Source: Cruorifilaria tuberocauda
Lineage: Eukaryota > Nematoda > Chromadorea > Rhabditida > Onchocercidae
Direction of reading: 5' to 3'
Assembly (NCBI GenBank): GCA_013365365.1
Contig: JABVXU010000034.1
Coordinates: 186,001 to 250,000, forward strand
Length of the DNA stretch: 64,000 bases
Numbering within the stretch: position 1 is the first letter of the stretch; every line of letters starts with the position of its first letter. The notes below the pieces were generated by a model. That model was not told the origin of the DNA. It worked only from the letters and a program-made list of their open reading frames with translations, and did not search any database. A program made the translations under genes and the position numbers. This document shows, piece after piece, positions 24,401 through 36,800 of the stretch.

Positions 24401-27400
24401 AAATGCCAATTTTTTGTATTTGCTTTTTAGATTGCATTATCAGGTTCATAGTTTAATTTTTTTTAATTTTTGAGTGGTTTAAAAAGATTAATGGTTTTAG
24501 AAGATATGAAATAGCGTGTCTTCAAATGCATTTCATTGTGTGCGGACTGCGTTGTCAAATTTTTTGGCTTAGTAGTTCAACTGATTACAGAGTATTTCTT
24601 CAAATTATATTTTTGCGAGACATTCATGTTCACTAGTAACACCAATCTCCGGCTTAAACTTACCGTTATCATTAACTTAACTGTTATATCCTTAATTTGT
24701 TGCAGTGTTCGATGGTATGTGGGAAAATGCTTAATTGTGGATTACATAAATGTGAAATTATTTGCCACCAAGTAGAATGTAACGCTTGTGAGCATGTTGT
24801 TGCCCAAAGTACTTCTTTCAATTTATTTCATCCAAATTTTCTTTCTGAAACAAGTTGACAACATCTATCGCCTTTTGGGATCAATATTTGCATGTTGTTG
24901 AAATTCAAATCTTTGATTTATTTTAAATTAGCTTTTCAATTGTTTCAGAATGTTTTTGTGGTCTCGAAAAGCGGGTTGTACCGTGCACAGCTTTGAATTT
25001 AAAAGTTACTTCATTTAGTTGCGGTGCTGCATGCACTGGGATGTATGCATGTAATGTACATAGATGTGAACTCAGGTAATCCAGATCCCTCAGTTATTTT
25101 TCGTGAATTCTTCTGCTCTTTCTTTATTATTGTTGCAAAAAAATATTGAAATGCCTTGTGTATTACTGTTTATTATTACTTATTAGTAATACGAAGAATA
25201 AAGTTCAAACTAAATTTAATCATTTGTTAAACATTGGTCGGTTGATAGAATTGCTGCCGTGAAGAAATAATGCAGAGGTATCCGAATCAATGATCTATTC
25301 TCCCATTTCAATTCAATTGTCAGACATACGAATTAAGTTTTTATGATTGAAATGATAAGTTGCGAGTAATAACTCTCTTCTTATCTCTTCCAGATTCATA
25401 ATCTTTCTCGAAGAAAAAATAAAATAGAATGCGAAGTTCTTCATGCTCTCTATTGATTCAAATGAAATTATTACAGTATAAAAATAATTCAAAGGATTTA
25501 AAAGATATTTCTTATTATTAAATTTAATTTAAAGGTGTCATGACAAACATAGAAGAAATGATTGTGGGTTGTGCATTTTATCGCCGAAAAGGAAATATTG
25601 TCCATGTCGACTAACGCTTATTGCCGAATTAGAAAAAGTGACACGAACTTCCTGCATTGATCTAGTTCCCACGTGCGAAAGTATTTGTGACAAAGTTTTG
25701 TCCTGTGGCCCAGAAGGTATATGTTTTAGTGACTTTTTGCGTACATTTACAACTAAAATTATAACATTCAAAATCTTGCTGTTTGCTTAATTTAAAATGC
25801 AAAACTGTTATTTTAATCAAGCATCAGATAATCAGATTTATCCGTTTGGTAGAAAATTTTTTGCAGTCTTTTCCCTTTCATTCAAAGTTGGTTCTGATTT
25901 TACTTTTGGGAAAACAATGAATGCATAAGATCGGATTAGTATAAAGGATACGGTTCCAGATAAACCGCATCGTTGTGTGGAATTATGTCATGTAGGATCT
26001 TGTTCTCGATGTCCTTCAAGTTGTTTGATAACTTGCAGATGTAAAACCCTAAAAAAAGTAATACCATGCAAGGAATTTGTTCTATATTCGAGTAAGGATT
26101 TTATGTTTGATTAAAATAAAAGGAAAATCAACACTAATCTTATACTATGGGTATTATTAAAGAATAAAAGCTTCGAGAAAATCAAATAATTTAATTAATT
26201 TTCATCAGTATGCTTTTTTACTTGGGATTCTTTTAGGAGAAAATTTCAGTTAGTGTAATGAAACTTATAGCTATTAGTTTGCTGAAAACTTATATGGAAT
26301 TGTTCACATAAAATTTAAAGTTTCTGATCCATTGATAATGGTATTTTATAGGCGAAAATCCATATCTTTGTGTGCGACGGTGTAAAAAATTAAAAACTTG
26401 TCGGAATCATCGATGTCGAGCTGTTTGTTCAGTTGGTGAGGAGCATGTCTGTATGCAGGTATTTGATACTCTTCGGTTCTCATATTCCATCAGTTTTAAT
26501 GAATATAAATTTTAATTTTCTAGGTTTGCGGTAAGAAACTGAACTGTGGAATTCATAACTGCGATCGATGATGTTATCTTGGACAATGTTTCCGATGTTT
26601 GCAAGCGAATATGTTAAATTTTTGATATTTTTTTCATTATTCTTTTTTTACTGTCGTTGAATGAATATGCAGCTATATTCGTACTACGTTTTGTACGCAG
26701 TCGTACTTTTCTAAATTAAATAGAGTTCTCACCCATATGAGTATATAAAATGTCGCAAAATGTCACAAAGTACATTTTTGACGTTTTGCTCTTATTTATA
26801 AGAATCTTTTCGCTTCACTTCTTTATAGCACCTTATATTTTTCAATTTACTTTCTACTTTTTTCGTTACTTTATAGGTTTTGAGGAGCAGTATTGTTTAT
26901 GTGGACGGACCGTCCGCGAACCACCTGTTCCGTGCGGCACATCACTACCACCGTGCGATCATCCATGTTCTCGACAGCATTCTTGCGATCATCCCCCAGT
27001 GCACAACTGCCATGCTGAACCTGAGTGTCCACCCTGTACTGTACTTACTCAAAAACCATGTTACGGTGCACATGAAGTTTTTATTTCAGTATCGCATATT
27101 TTGTTCAGAAGCTTCTAAAATGCTCATTCATAGTTCTTACTAATGTTTTCTTTTGAACCATCTTTTGGAACGATTGAGGGACTTCTATCTTTTGACTGAA
27201 CTGTATCCATCTAGCTGTACTTACACAGCTTCAACTAGTCAGATATCTTTATTTTTACGTTTATTTTGAGATAATTTCCAATTCATCACGTCGTTAATTA
27301 TTTGAATGCTACTTTGTTAATCATGCTTGAATTGGAATTTTCTTTTGAATTAAAGAGTTCAAGGTCGTTAAATCATGCCAACTACTTCATGATGTGAAAA

Positions 27401-29039
27401 ATTTATATTTTTTTTAGTTATATTTGATGAGATAAATTTCTGGAATATTTTAAAATAAATCTCTTCCTTTTAGATTCGCACAAATATCCCATGCTTTTTG
27501 AACGATGTTTCATGTGGACGCCCGCGTGTTAAGAAATTATCGTGCAAAGTATATCGCTGCAAACGAATTTGCCATGCAGGAGAGTGCTTAATAAATGAGA
27601 CTTTTTGTCAACAACCATGTAATAAGAGAAGAGTAGGAGAAGCTTGTGATCACATTTGCGGCCTCCCATGCCATGGCGATACTCTTTGTCCCAAAAGTTA
27701 AGCTTTTTGAGATTTATTCCACTTGACAAATGTTGTGCTCATTATGCAAGTGGCCAATTGAAAACTTAAAAATTGAAGTGTTAATGGATGTATACGTAAA
27801 AAGTAGATTGTTATTGCAATGAGTCCTTACTGCAAAATTTTGTCAAGAACGCAAAAAGAAGAAAGCCAAGTGCGAACAATTTGACTGATAATTTCATTGA
27901 TTTATTTTTCATTTATACTTATAATTTTAGCTTTTGTACAGCTAAAATAACGGTTACCTGTTCATGTCTTCGGAAATCATCTGAAATATTTTGTTGTAAA
28001 AAAGGTTATCAAAAATTATTAACATTGAAAGTAATGGAGGATAACTATTCTAACATGACTGCAGAAAAGGATTAAAAAGGAATTTAAGCGCAGAAAAATA
28101 TCGTTGGTATGTTTATTTTTCAATTGTTGCAAGCTGATTAAGACGCTCTAAGCTTTTAGTACCTTTTAAATATCGAATGGAATATATAAAATATGATAAA
28201 ATATAATCCATTGTGGCCTCATATATAATTTGATATTAAAACATAAAAATTATGCTTCCATCGTATTTGCTGATAATTTCGATTTTTCATTAAAGAATAC
28301 ATTTTTCAGCCTTCTATGTGATGTGGAATGTCAACGAGCGCTGAGAAACAAAAGGCTGGCGGAAATATTAAATGTTTCTCGTCCAAATGTAGTTGGTGCC
28401 GCATCAGCTTACACTGCTTTTTTAAAAAATAAATTGAAAACGAATTACAAGGAAGTTTTGGATATTGAAGATAGTCTAATTGAACTCGTGCATGATTTGA
28501 ATGCGGTAAGTTATTCATGATTTCGGTACACTTATGACGTTTTTTCGACTCCATAATTTCTTTTAATTATGATTTGATATTGACCTACTGTAGTCTACTT
28601 CAGCCAACTTTTGAGCCTCTCAAAATCGCTTTAGATCAAAATAGTTTGGATTAATATGCTTTTTACTGTTAAACTATGCTGTAGGTAATGAGACCACTAG
28701 AATCATTATTTCCTGGATCTGTTCAAGTATAACAAATGATTAAATATAGGTCTGTGCGGATAATTCTATTATCCTAATCTTAAAATATTATTCATCTATC
28801 CGGTACTTATGCATTCTTGTTGAAAGGATTAATTTGCAAATCAAATTAGTAGAAAGGGACATTCACTGCAGCAACCAAATATGACATCGGTTAGTCACTC
28901 ATTTTCACCCATGCATTCGAATCTGCGTCGTATTATTCATGAATACAGCGGACATTTCGGCATTGAGACAGTTAGTAATGGCGAAGAACCACGAAGAAAT
29001 GTGGTCGCTACAGCTAAGAAGTGGGTTAAGGATTTGTAA
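21424..29039 (+). CDS. nfx-1: NFX1 / shuttle-craft type RING, NF-X1 zinc repeat and R3H protein
   Basis: About 21 exons are proposed: 21424-21545, 21659-21713, 21759-21825, 21946-22015, 22182-22255, 23282-23380, 23660-23754, 24192-24391, 24515-24539, 24706-24808, 24949-25075, 25535-25716, 25960-26091, 26352-26458, 26524-26596, 26877-27076, 27474-27696, 27942-28004, 28070-28106, 28310-28505, and about 28854-29039; roughly 810 residues. NFX1 proteins bind X-box promoters and cytoplasmic poly(A)-binding protein. The N-terminal exons encode a Gln/Asn/Ser-rich region. A RING-like finger follows (YECIICC ... CKKCYHMFY ... WRCPSCQ), then a run of NF-X1 cysteine repeats (for example CSMVCGKMLNCGLHKCEIIC), then an R3H domain (LRRIIHEYSGHFGIE ... 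RRNVVATAKK). The exon at 26524 contains an in-frame TGA at 26569-26571 with clear family similarity on both sides. The phase between the last two exons (0 against 2) is unresolved, and the first five exons rest on phase matching. Confidence 0.85.
22461..22491. repeat. TAAT tetranucleotide microsatellite
   Basis: An uninterrupted run of the four-base unit TAAT, in the NFX1 intron between the exons at 22182-22255 and 23282-23380. Confidence 0.95.
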
Positions 29040-30826
29040 TTCTATATGAAATGAAAATTTTCAATTTTGCAGTATTTTTATAATAACACAAATGATTAGC
29101 GGTTAAAACTTTTTGTTGTTTTGAAAATCAGAATCACTCGTAACAGGAAGTTCCATGATTTAATTAGGCACGCTTAAAACTTTTTGAAGAACATGAAGAA
29201 TTAAGATCAATGGAAATATGAAATGGAAGTTTATTTTATATAGATATAGTAAGGAATTTTTAATCGTTTAATTTAGCTGATTATCCAACATTTTTGGATG
29301 TTTTTGAAACTTTGAAATTATATGGTTTACACAAGATAAAGATCCATAAGCTTACTCTGACTTTACAAAGTTTTTACTTATGGCTTTTTGTATTAAAAAT
29401 TTTCAGGAATGTGAGTCATATGCCAGTCACACTTCTTACAACCGTAAAGAACGTGCAGTAGCATTATCTATATCAGCGTAAGATTTCCATTATTTTCCTG
29501 ATTGGAATTAATTGAATATTCAGTTTATCAAATAGCTAAAATCTATAGCAATTTCAAAAATTTCCATTCTTAATACTAACAAGCTACTACATTCTGTGAA
29601 GTCATCGTAATTTAACTTATGCAGCAATACTAGTATTAATGTAGAACTGTAATTCTTTTCGCCTCTTTGGAATTGCAATTTAATCTTTGGCTGAGATCGC
29701 TGAGAGAAAAATGCTGCTGGATGAAGGGTATTCCATATCCTTGAATATTGCAGATGGAGCTGGAGATCATAGACAAATAAATTGAAAAACATTTTCAGAA
29801 CAAGCAGTGTGACAGTCGTTCCATTCAAGGCTTTATCATCGATTTCAAAAAATTCTTCATCTGCTTCAATTAGAATGTAGCAGCTACAAGCAACAGACAA
29901 AGTGTTAAAACGGAGTATCAAGTACTATTGGCGTCAGAGAAATAGGGTTTTTTGATTCCTACCTTCTGGAACATGCACTAATTAAATGACTTTCATGTCA
30001 TTCAGTTATTCATGTCACAAGTATTTGTTTTCTCATGACTTCTTAAATTGCTTTGTTAAGTTCGTGATAAATTTATTATTTCCTCTTTATTCACATTTTC
30101 TTAAAATATGTATGTTTTCCTGAACCAATACCCTGTCGAATAATTTCTGTTTTCTTATAATAATGGTCTTACATTTTGAAGTGGAACGTGGGAAAATCAA
30201 TTATTTCTGAATTTCGGTGGGCTGTATTTCTAATGCTGATGAATATTTTCATATCGATATACAGTGCTCATTCCTATTAAGAGATTATCGATTTCGCCTG
30301 CTCCATACTTCTAATTTTCAGAACAAAATCTTCGATAGAATAATATTCATGTTGCTTCATAAGTAATGATCATGATGAAAATTATTGTTTTTAGTAACGG
30401 AATTTTTCGTTTTGTGAGCCATACTAAAATCCGGTTTTTTCTGCAGTTCTATTAATTGACAGTTTTTTCATTAGTGTTTTTTCTTTCATCTGCTTATACT
30501 GTTTCACTTTTCAACAAAAATAAAAGTTCTTTAATACTTTTTTCTCGCTTCCAAAACTGTTTTATTCTACATGTACTTAAATTTGATCTTGTTGAAACAA
30601 TTTTGGATCAGAAATTCTTTTGTCCATCCCTAATTCAGCCTAAGAAGTTGATTTTTATAAGAACTAATAGATGGATCCTCTTTTTTATCTGTATTCCCAT
30701 AAGCTTCGTTTTGCACATTTAGTATTCTCGTTACTTGATTCCAACCTTTCTGTGTTAATTGATGTTCTTCTCTTGATGAATTTCATTTTTTTAAGTCTAA
30801 TAAATGTCTTGAAGGAAGAAATAATA
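29040..30826. other. NFX1 to ran-2 interval
   Basis: Mostly AT-rich sequence. It contains one notable exon-like segment at 29407-29477, listed separately. The rest, including a 133-residue open minus-strand frame at 29520-29921, shows no splice context or family likeness. It ends at the start codon of the RanGAP gene. Confidence 0.45.
29407..29477 (+). other. possible alternative or relict 3' exon of NFX1 (second half of an R3H domain)
   Basis: A 71-base open segment lies between a strong TTTTCAG acceptor and an AGC|GTAAGA donor. It encodes ECESYASHTSYN followed by RKERAVALSIS. This resembles the C-terminal half of the NFX1 R3H domain (human pattern ..ESVSYDSEPKRNVVVTA). The regular terminal exon already encodes a complete R3H. 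Within it, the site ACA|GTTAGT after HFGIET is in phase 0, which would join in frame to this segment. Either it is an alternative 3' exon or a relict duplicate. No further exon with a stop was identified. Confidence 0.45.
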
Positions 30827-33800
30827 ATGAAGCCTGTCGAAATAAACGGCGAATGGACACTTTCATTCCATGATGAGCAGCAAAAATTGGACAATGAAGT
30901 TGATGGTTTGTTGCTACATCTTTTTTAAGCTATAAATTTCTTCTTTAGGACAGTAGTAACAGTTCATTATCATAAAGAAATGTTATAAGATGACAAAATT
31001 CAACACAAAGAGTGATTATTGGGTTTTAAAGTTGACAGATTCTCATGTGTCCTATTGCCGAATTTTAAATTATGATTCATAATTCCAGTAATATTTTCAT
31101 AAGTTGGTTTCATCATGTAAAAAACTTCTTTTTGGATGTTTCTACTACATCGCCTAGATCATTCAGTAAATTCAGTTTCTATATACTCTTTTCACCTAAC
31201 TAAACGAAGTAGTTATGATGTTTTCATATATATTTTTAAGAAACTATAAAATATTAATTTTAGCTGAAAAAATGGCGAAAATTATAGAGAATGCTGATGT
31301 CATGGAAGTCCTAGAACTACGAGGTAATACTGTAGGCGTTGGAGCTGGGAAGCGACTTGCACATGCACTGGAATTTCATCCAGAGTTGAAGGTTATTTTG
31401 CCTTGCGAAAATAAGTCTATGAATTATGGGAACAGAACTTGTGTAGGACCAATCTCTGACTCATCAGCTGAAAATATACCTATACGTATAAATTCATTCT
31501 ATTTGAGTTTATAAACGCTGAATTTGTTGTATATAGGAAAATCAAGGTCGGAGTGCGACCTTTTTTATTCTGTTTTTAAAATCTCTCTGCGTGTTGATAA
31601 TTAATTGTATATTAATTGCATTAGTTGTACAGATAATGCATAGTCACATATATTGTTTCAGTTTTGCAACTTTTTATATCTATTAGTAATTATTCTTTTT
31701 ATTTAGTAGAGAAGCTTTCCTATCATGTCACGCATGTCTTTTTTTCATAGTTTACCACTGATTATTTGCTTATGCAAATCAGAATGCTTAGGAGAAACCA
31801 TTTAAATTACGGAAAAAAGGGCAAATTAAGCTGTAAAAGAAAATATGCTAAACTGCAAAACATATAGCTTATATCTTTCCTAACTGCTATTTCGACGGAA
31901 TGATGTTAATTATATATCAGGATTTCAGACACTATTTGAAATAGTAATTGATTGTTATTTTAATTCGATGAAATACAACTTAGATATATTACTTCACTGC
32001 TTATAAGCAGATATAATCCTTTATTCGTAATTTTTTAAATTCTAATCGATTTCATGTTCAGCGGGCATTATGGAGTGATATGTTTACCGGACGATTGAAA
32101 GAAGAAATTCCTCCAATTCTGGTTCGACTTCAGTTGTTGTTTATTATTTATTTCAAAACATATGGGTTGAACTTCGAATAAAATTACATTTGTTTACTTT
32201 GCTTCAACCTAATAAATAATATATTTAATATTGAAAGCTCTCCTGTTTAGGAAAACTTGCCTATCACTGATTACATTTTGCTTAAATCAATTCCCCTTAA
32301 ATAGAGAATTGATTTAAGCAAAATGTCCCAATATCATGATAACATGCTGGAGGTTAAAGGAATTTGCAGTTATGTACGTTTACAAAATTCCAAATAAATT
32401 TTGAAAACAGGAAATAAATTTTGCAGCGTTCTATGTGTGATGCTATGATTAGGTGTGGAACGAGATTAGTTGAATTAGATCTTTCGGATAATGCATTTGG
32501 TCCAATTGGTGCAGAAGGACTTGAAGAGTTCCTCGAAAGTTCTTCGGCATATTCGCTAAAAGTATTGAAACTAAATAACAATGGCCTAGGTGCTGGTGGA
32601 AAGGTAAACAAATTTCAAGTATTCTGTAGTAAAAAGATTTTATGACAGAGATATTATGATATTAACTAATATTTCCACATATTAGCAGGCTAAGTGATTT
32701 AGATTTAGTATAAGTCGATTTGTGAATGATGCAATCGATTGAATAATTTGCATGAAAACTTTTGCAATTTATTTCTAGATTTCCTTCAAATTCTGTTAAG
32801 AAATTTCAGATAATTGCAGAAGCACTAATACGGTGCCATACAAATGCACAAAGAGATGGACAAAATTTTCAGTTAAGGACTTTCATTGCCGGTAGGAATC
32901 GCTTGGAAGATCCTGGAGCCTTTGCTTTAGCAAAAGCTTTTCAAGTACAATTGATAAAATCTCTTTTATCTGCTGGACTGTTTAGCTTATTATAAAAATT
33001 AATAATTGAAACCACGATTCACAGAAAATTGATAGCTATATTTCGTTTGTGATTTGCTTTTTAAAAATTCGGAAATAAATTGTAACTTTGTTCAGATTTT
33101 GGGCTCTTTAGAAGAGATAACGATGTATCAAGATGGCATAAGAGCTAAGGGAATTAAAGCTCTTTCAGAGTCATTTCGTTACAATCCTAATTTAAAAATA
33201 ATCAATCTTAGTGATAATACGTTCACTGTGACGGGAGCTCGTGCAATGGCAAAGGTTCACGTTTAATTATTTATTATATCAACGATTCTTTTTGCCTGCC
33301 TCGGAAATATATTTTAACGCAACACATATTTAGAGATGAACCTTTGATATTTTGATTCGAATTTAAATAATGAAAGATTAATGAAGTGTAAAATTCAGAG
33401 CTTTCTGAAATATAATTTGATTAAATCGATTCATATCCACTAAAATTCTAAAATGCTTTGAAATAACTAATCCTTGCAGAAAAAATGGTGTTGATAATTA
33501 TAGTAGATCATAATTGTTGGATCTGTGGTATTCAAGTTGATAAAAATATTTATGTCTGAATTTAAAGATTTTTCTTTCAGGTAATCGGAGATTTGATGAA
33601 TCTTGAAGTTTTGAATTTTGGTGACTGTTTATGCCGTGATAAAGGTGCTTTAGCTATAATCGAAAATATTTCGATGCCATTTCACTCGCATCTGAAGGTC
33701 TATTTGGGATTTTCTTATAGCTGACTGAGGACAGTTTTATTTAAATAAATGTATCCTTAGATGTTGATTTGTATTACCTATTATGAGGTTATTTGTCTAT

Positions 33801-36800
33801 TGAAGATTACGATATAGAACTGGTTTGTTGGAATAAATTGAGACCAATACGAATTTCGATAAAGCAGAGATAGATAGATATCAAAAGTCAAGAGACAGTG
33901 AAAAATATGCCTTTTGTATTCTTTCAGGATATACTGATTTATGGATTTTCATATAAAGAATATCTTAAGCCATATGTTACAGGAAATCAATTTGTCGGGG
34001 AATGAACTGAGTCCACGCGCGATTGAAATACTCCTTGATAGAGTCAGCCAGGGCCTGCATTTGAAATCCCTCGTGTTGCACACAAACAATATGGGAGTTC
34101 AATTTGATAAAGTTAAATCGAAATGTGCCAAATATAATTTCATTGACTTGGGTGAAGAAAGGTTAATTTTTTGATAAAAAAAACTGTTGAGAATTCTCCA
34201 CGATGTTGGTTTATGTTTTTGCTCCTAATCTTACAAAAATTCAGTCTTTATATCTGCACTTTTAGACAGTTTGTATTGATATTTTATCAAGAACTACTTT
34301 TAGTCAATTAGCCTCACACTTTCTCCTTCACTGGGAATTTGGATTCTCTTGCTTTAATAAGAATAGGTTAATACTAAGTGTCTTGGATATATGTGGTATC
34401 GCGTTCTTTGTTTCTTAATTTTAGCTGATAATTTAATAAAAATAATCTATTTTACGTTCGGTGGTATTTTCATTATTCGAATTATGATTACAGTGATGAT
34501 CAGGGAACGCTAGATGAAGAAGAGGAGAGTGACAGCTATCAGCAACTTAATTCGGAAAGCCATTCCAGTGATTCAAACAATGAAGATGGTGATAAAATAG
34601 AAGGCAGTAATATTGCTGACAGTATATTTGTTTCAACTTACTTTTCTTTAATTATATTTTCCATATTTTGGAAAAATGCTAGGGAGTTGCAACTGTCAAT
34701 TCCTTTCCCTTAAATTTTTTTCCTACAGAATAATCAATAACAGACTACTATGTTCTTCATATTTTATGCGTACAAAAACTTTTCTGTGCTATGTTGGTTT
34801 CGAACTACTGATTAATTCGAAAATTTCACTAACAAGCAATGATGATTTAAAAATAATTCCAGATATTGCACTTGACAAGTCTTTGGAAGTTGATGGCTGT
34901 CATACAGTAATTTCATTTAGACATCAACAGTGGAATTCTGAAGAGGATGGTAAACATAGTTTTTCTTAAATTTAGTCTTTTTTAAACTTTCTGAATAAAG
35001 ATTCCGACTGAGAGCACTGGATTGATTTTTTTCCGAAGACTTATTGTTTCATATTTTCCATTGGTGACAGGATTATTTTTTGTGATAAATGTGGTTGTGT
35101 CTCACTATTTAATTCTTGTTATTTCTTCCTTTTTATGATGTTACTAGCAATGTTCATTTTATAGCAAACTCTGTTCTATCTTCGTTATAAAGTGTAAGAA
35201 GAAAGTAACAAATGCACATAAACGGACAAATAAGCTTTATGTATGAATTTCGTTGTAGTTGGAGCCTTAACCGAGGCACTGCTGTCACAGAAGTTTGTGA
35301 AGGTATTGGATTTGCGTAGAAACCACATAGGTGTTGGCGCTTGCAGGAGGATTGGGAAGGTCCTGCAAGAACGCGTGAAAAAGGTGAATTATCATTTGTG
35401 AAATTATTTTTGATTTTATTTGTCATATCATTCTACTGATGCATCAAACCGATAGGGTAAACTGTAAATTTACAAGCAAGATATTTCTAATTTTTTTACT
35501 TGCTATTCAGACATATAATGCAAACAAATAATGCTTACTGCTTTTTTACTAAACAAAAATTTGGATAAGGACCTAATGGGAAGCTTATATAAATAGAATG
35601 GAGCATTAGGTTAAGTTTTTTTAGAAGATAACAGTTTTAGTTCAGATACATTGCAGAATATGCAAAGTTTAGAAGAACTGAATCTAAACCAAAATGGAAT
35701 TACTGCTGAAGGTATGTTAGAATTGGTTTGTGCATTCAAAAGCAATCCGAAATTGAAAACTATCATTCTCAGTGGAAATACGTTAAAAGTTGATGGGGCT
35801 GTTGTTTTCGCTGAAGTAAGTGATTATGTACTTCTTACTCTGATTTTATCGGGAATTTCGCTATTGTTTAAAAAATTAAGATGCTGAAAGACACTTAGTG
35901 TAAATTTAGTTAATCTCTATTTCTTTCTTTTTTTAATAAAATTTATTTATTAATTACAGTTTATGCGCAACTATTTTTCTCGTATATTCTTAGTCTAAAC
36001 TAATTCTAATGAAATACATTTGTACAGTAATTCTTAATTGACTCATTTTTTATTTCAAATCATATTTCCTTGAGGAATGATAAAACTGGTGATCTTTTCA
36101 AATATCCATTTTAATTTCAACAGTAAGTTGATTTATTTATTGAGTCCATTGGGTTGATTAGTAGTTGATTTATTGATTTACAGAAAGTTGATTCATTTCC
36201 AGGTACTGCCTTCATTATCTTTACTTGAAGTACTGGATCTTAGTTCCTGCGCTTGCCATGAAAGGGGAATTCTATCGGTAGCAGCAAATTTAAGTTCATC
36301 AACACATTTACGTCTGCGGGTATTATTTTTCAGCTGTAGTACCATTTATTTTGTTTATTGATGCTTGTTAGGTGATTCTTATGATGTCTCTTCCAACAAT
36401 TATTGATAAAATATTCATGAAGTAAGCAGAAAGGGATATCTTCTTGACAATTTATTTTAAAATTCATGCAAGAATATCGCCAAGATTGCATAGTTCCGAA
36501 CACATTCTTATTGATGATCCTTATTTGTATCCTTTATAGCTCTTCCATTGGTTTGCCACAATCGAGATCGGTTATATTTAGTAGTTATTACTTAGACTGC
36601 CACTGACACTGGTTTTGTTCAATTCCAGATAATTTTAATTTCTTTCAAAATCAAGCAACGGATTTATGTTTGGGAATTTTATTTAGTATTCGCGTGTTTT
36701 ATATTGTTTAAGTCCATTTTATTGTCATTTCCAAACTTCTCATACTTGCAGGTTTTGGATTTCTCGTGGAATGCTTTAGGGGCAGATGCAGTACGGCAGA

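Noticed and set aside
26569..26571. TGA in NFX1 read as selenocysteine
   Set aside because: NFX1 proteins are not known selenoproteins and the position is not a zinc ligand or redox site. I saw no clear SECIS-like hairpin, though I could not search for one properly.
29520..29921. 133-residue open minus-strand frame
   Set aside because: Open by chance in AT-rich DNA. It has no splice context, no recognisable domain and no start-site features, and lies between two plus-strand genes.
30456..30722. 88-residue open frame just upstream of ran-2
   Set aside because: Phe/Ile/Ser-rich translation of AT-rich DNA. The RanGAP start at 30827 fits the family without it.
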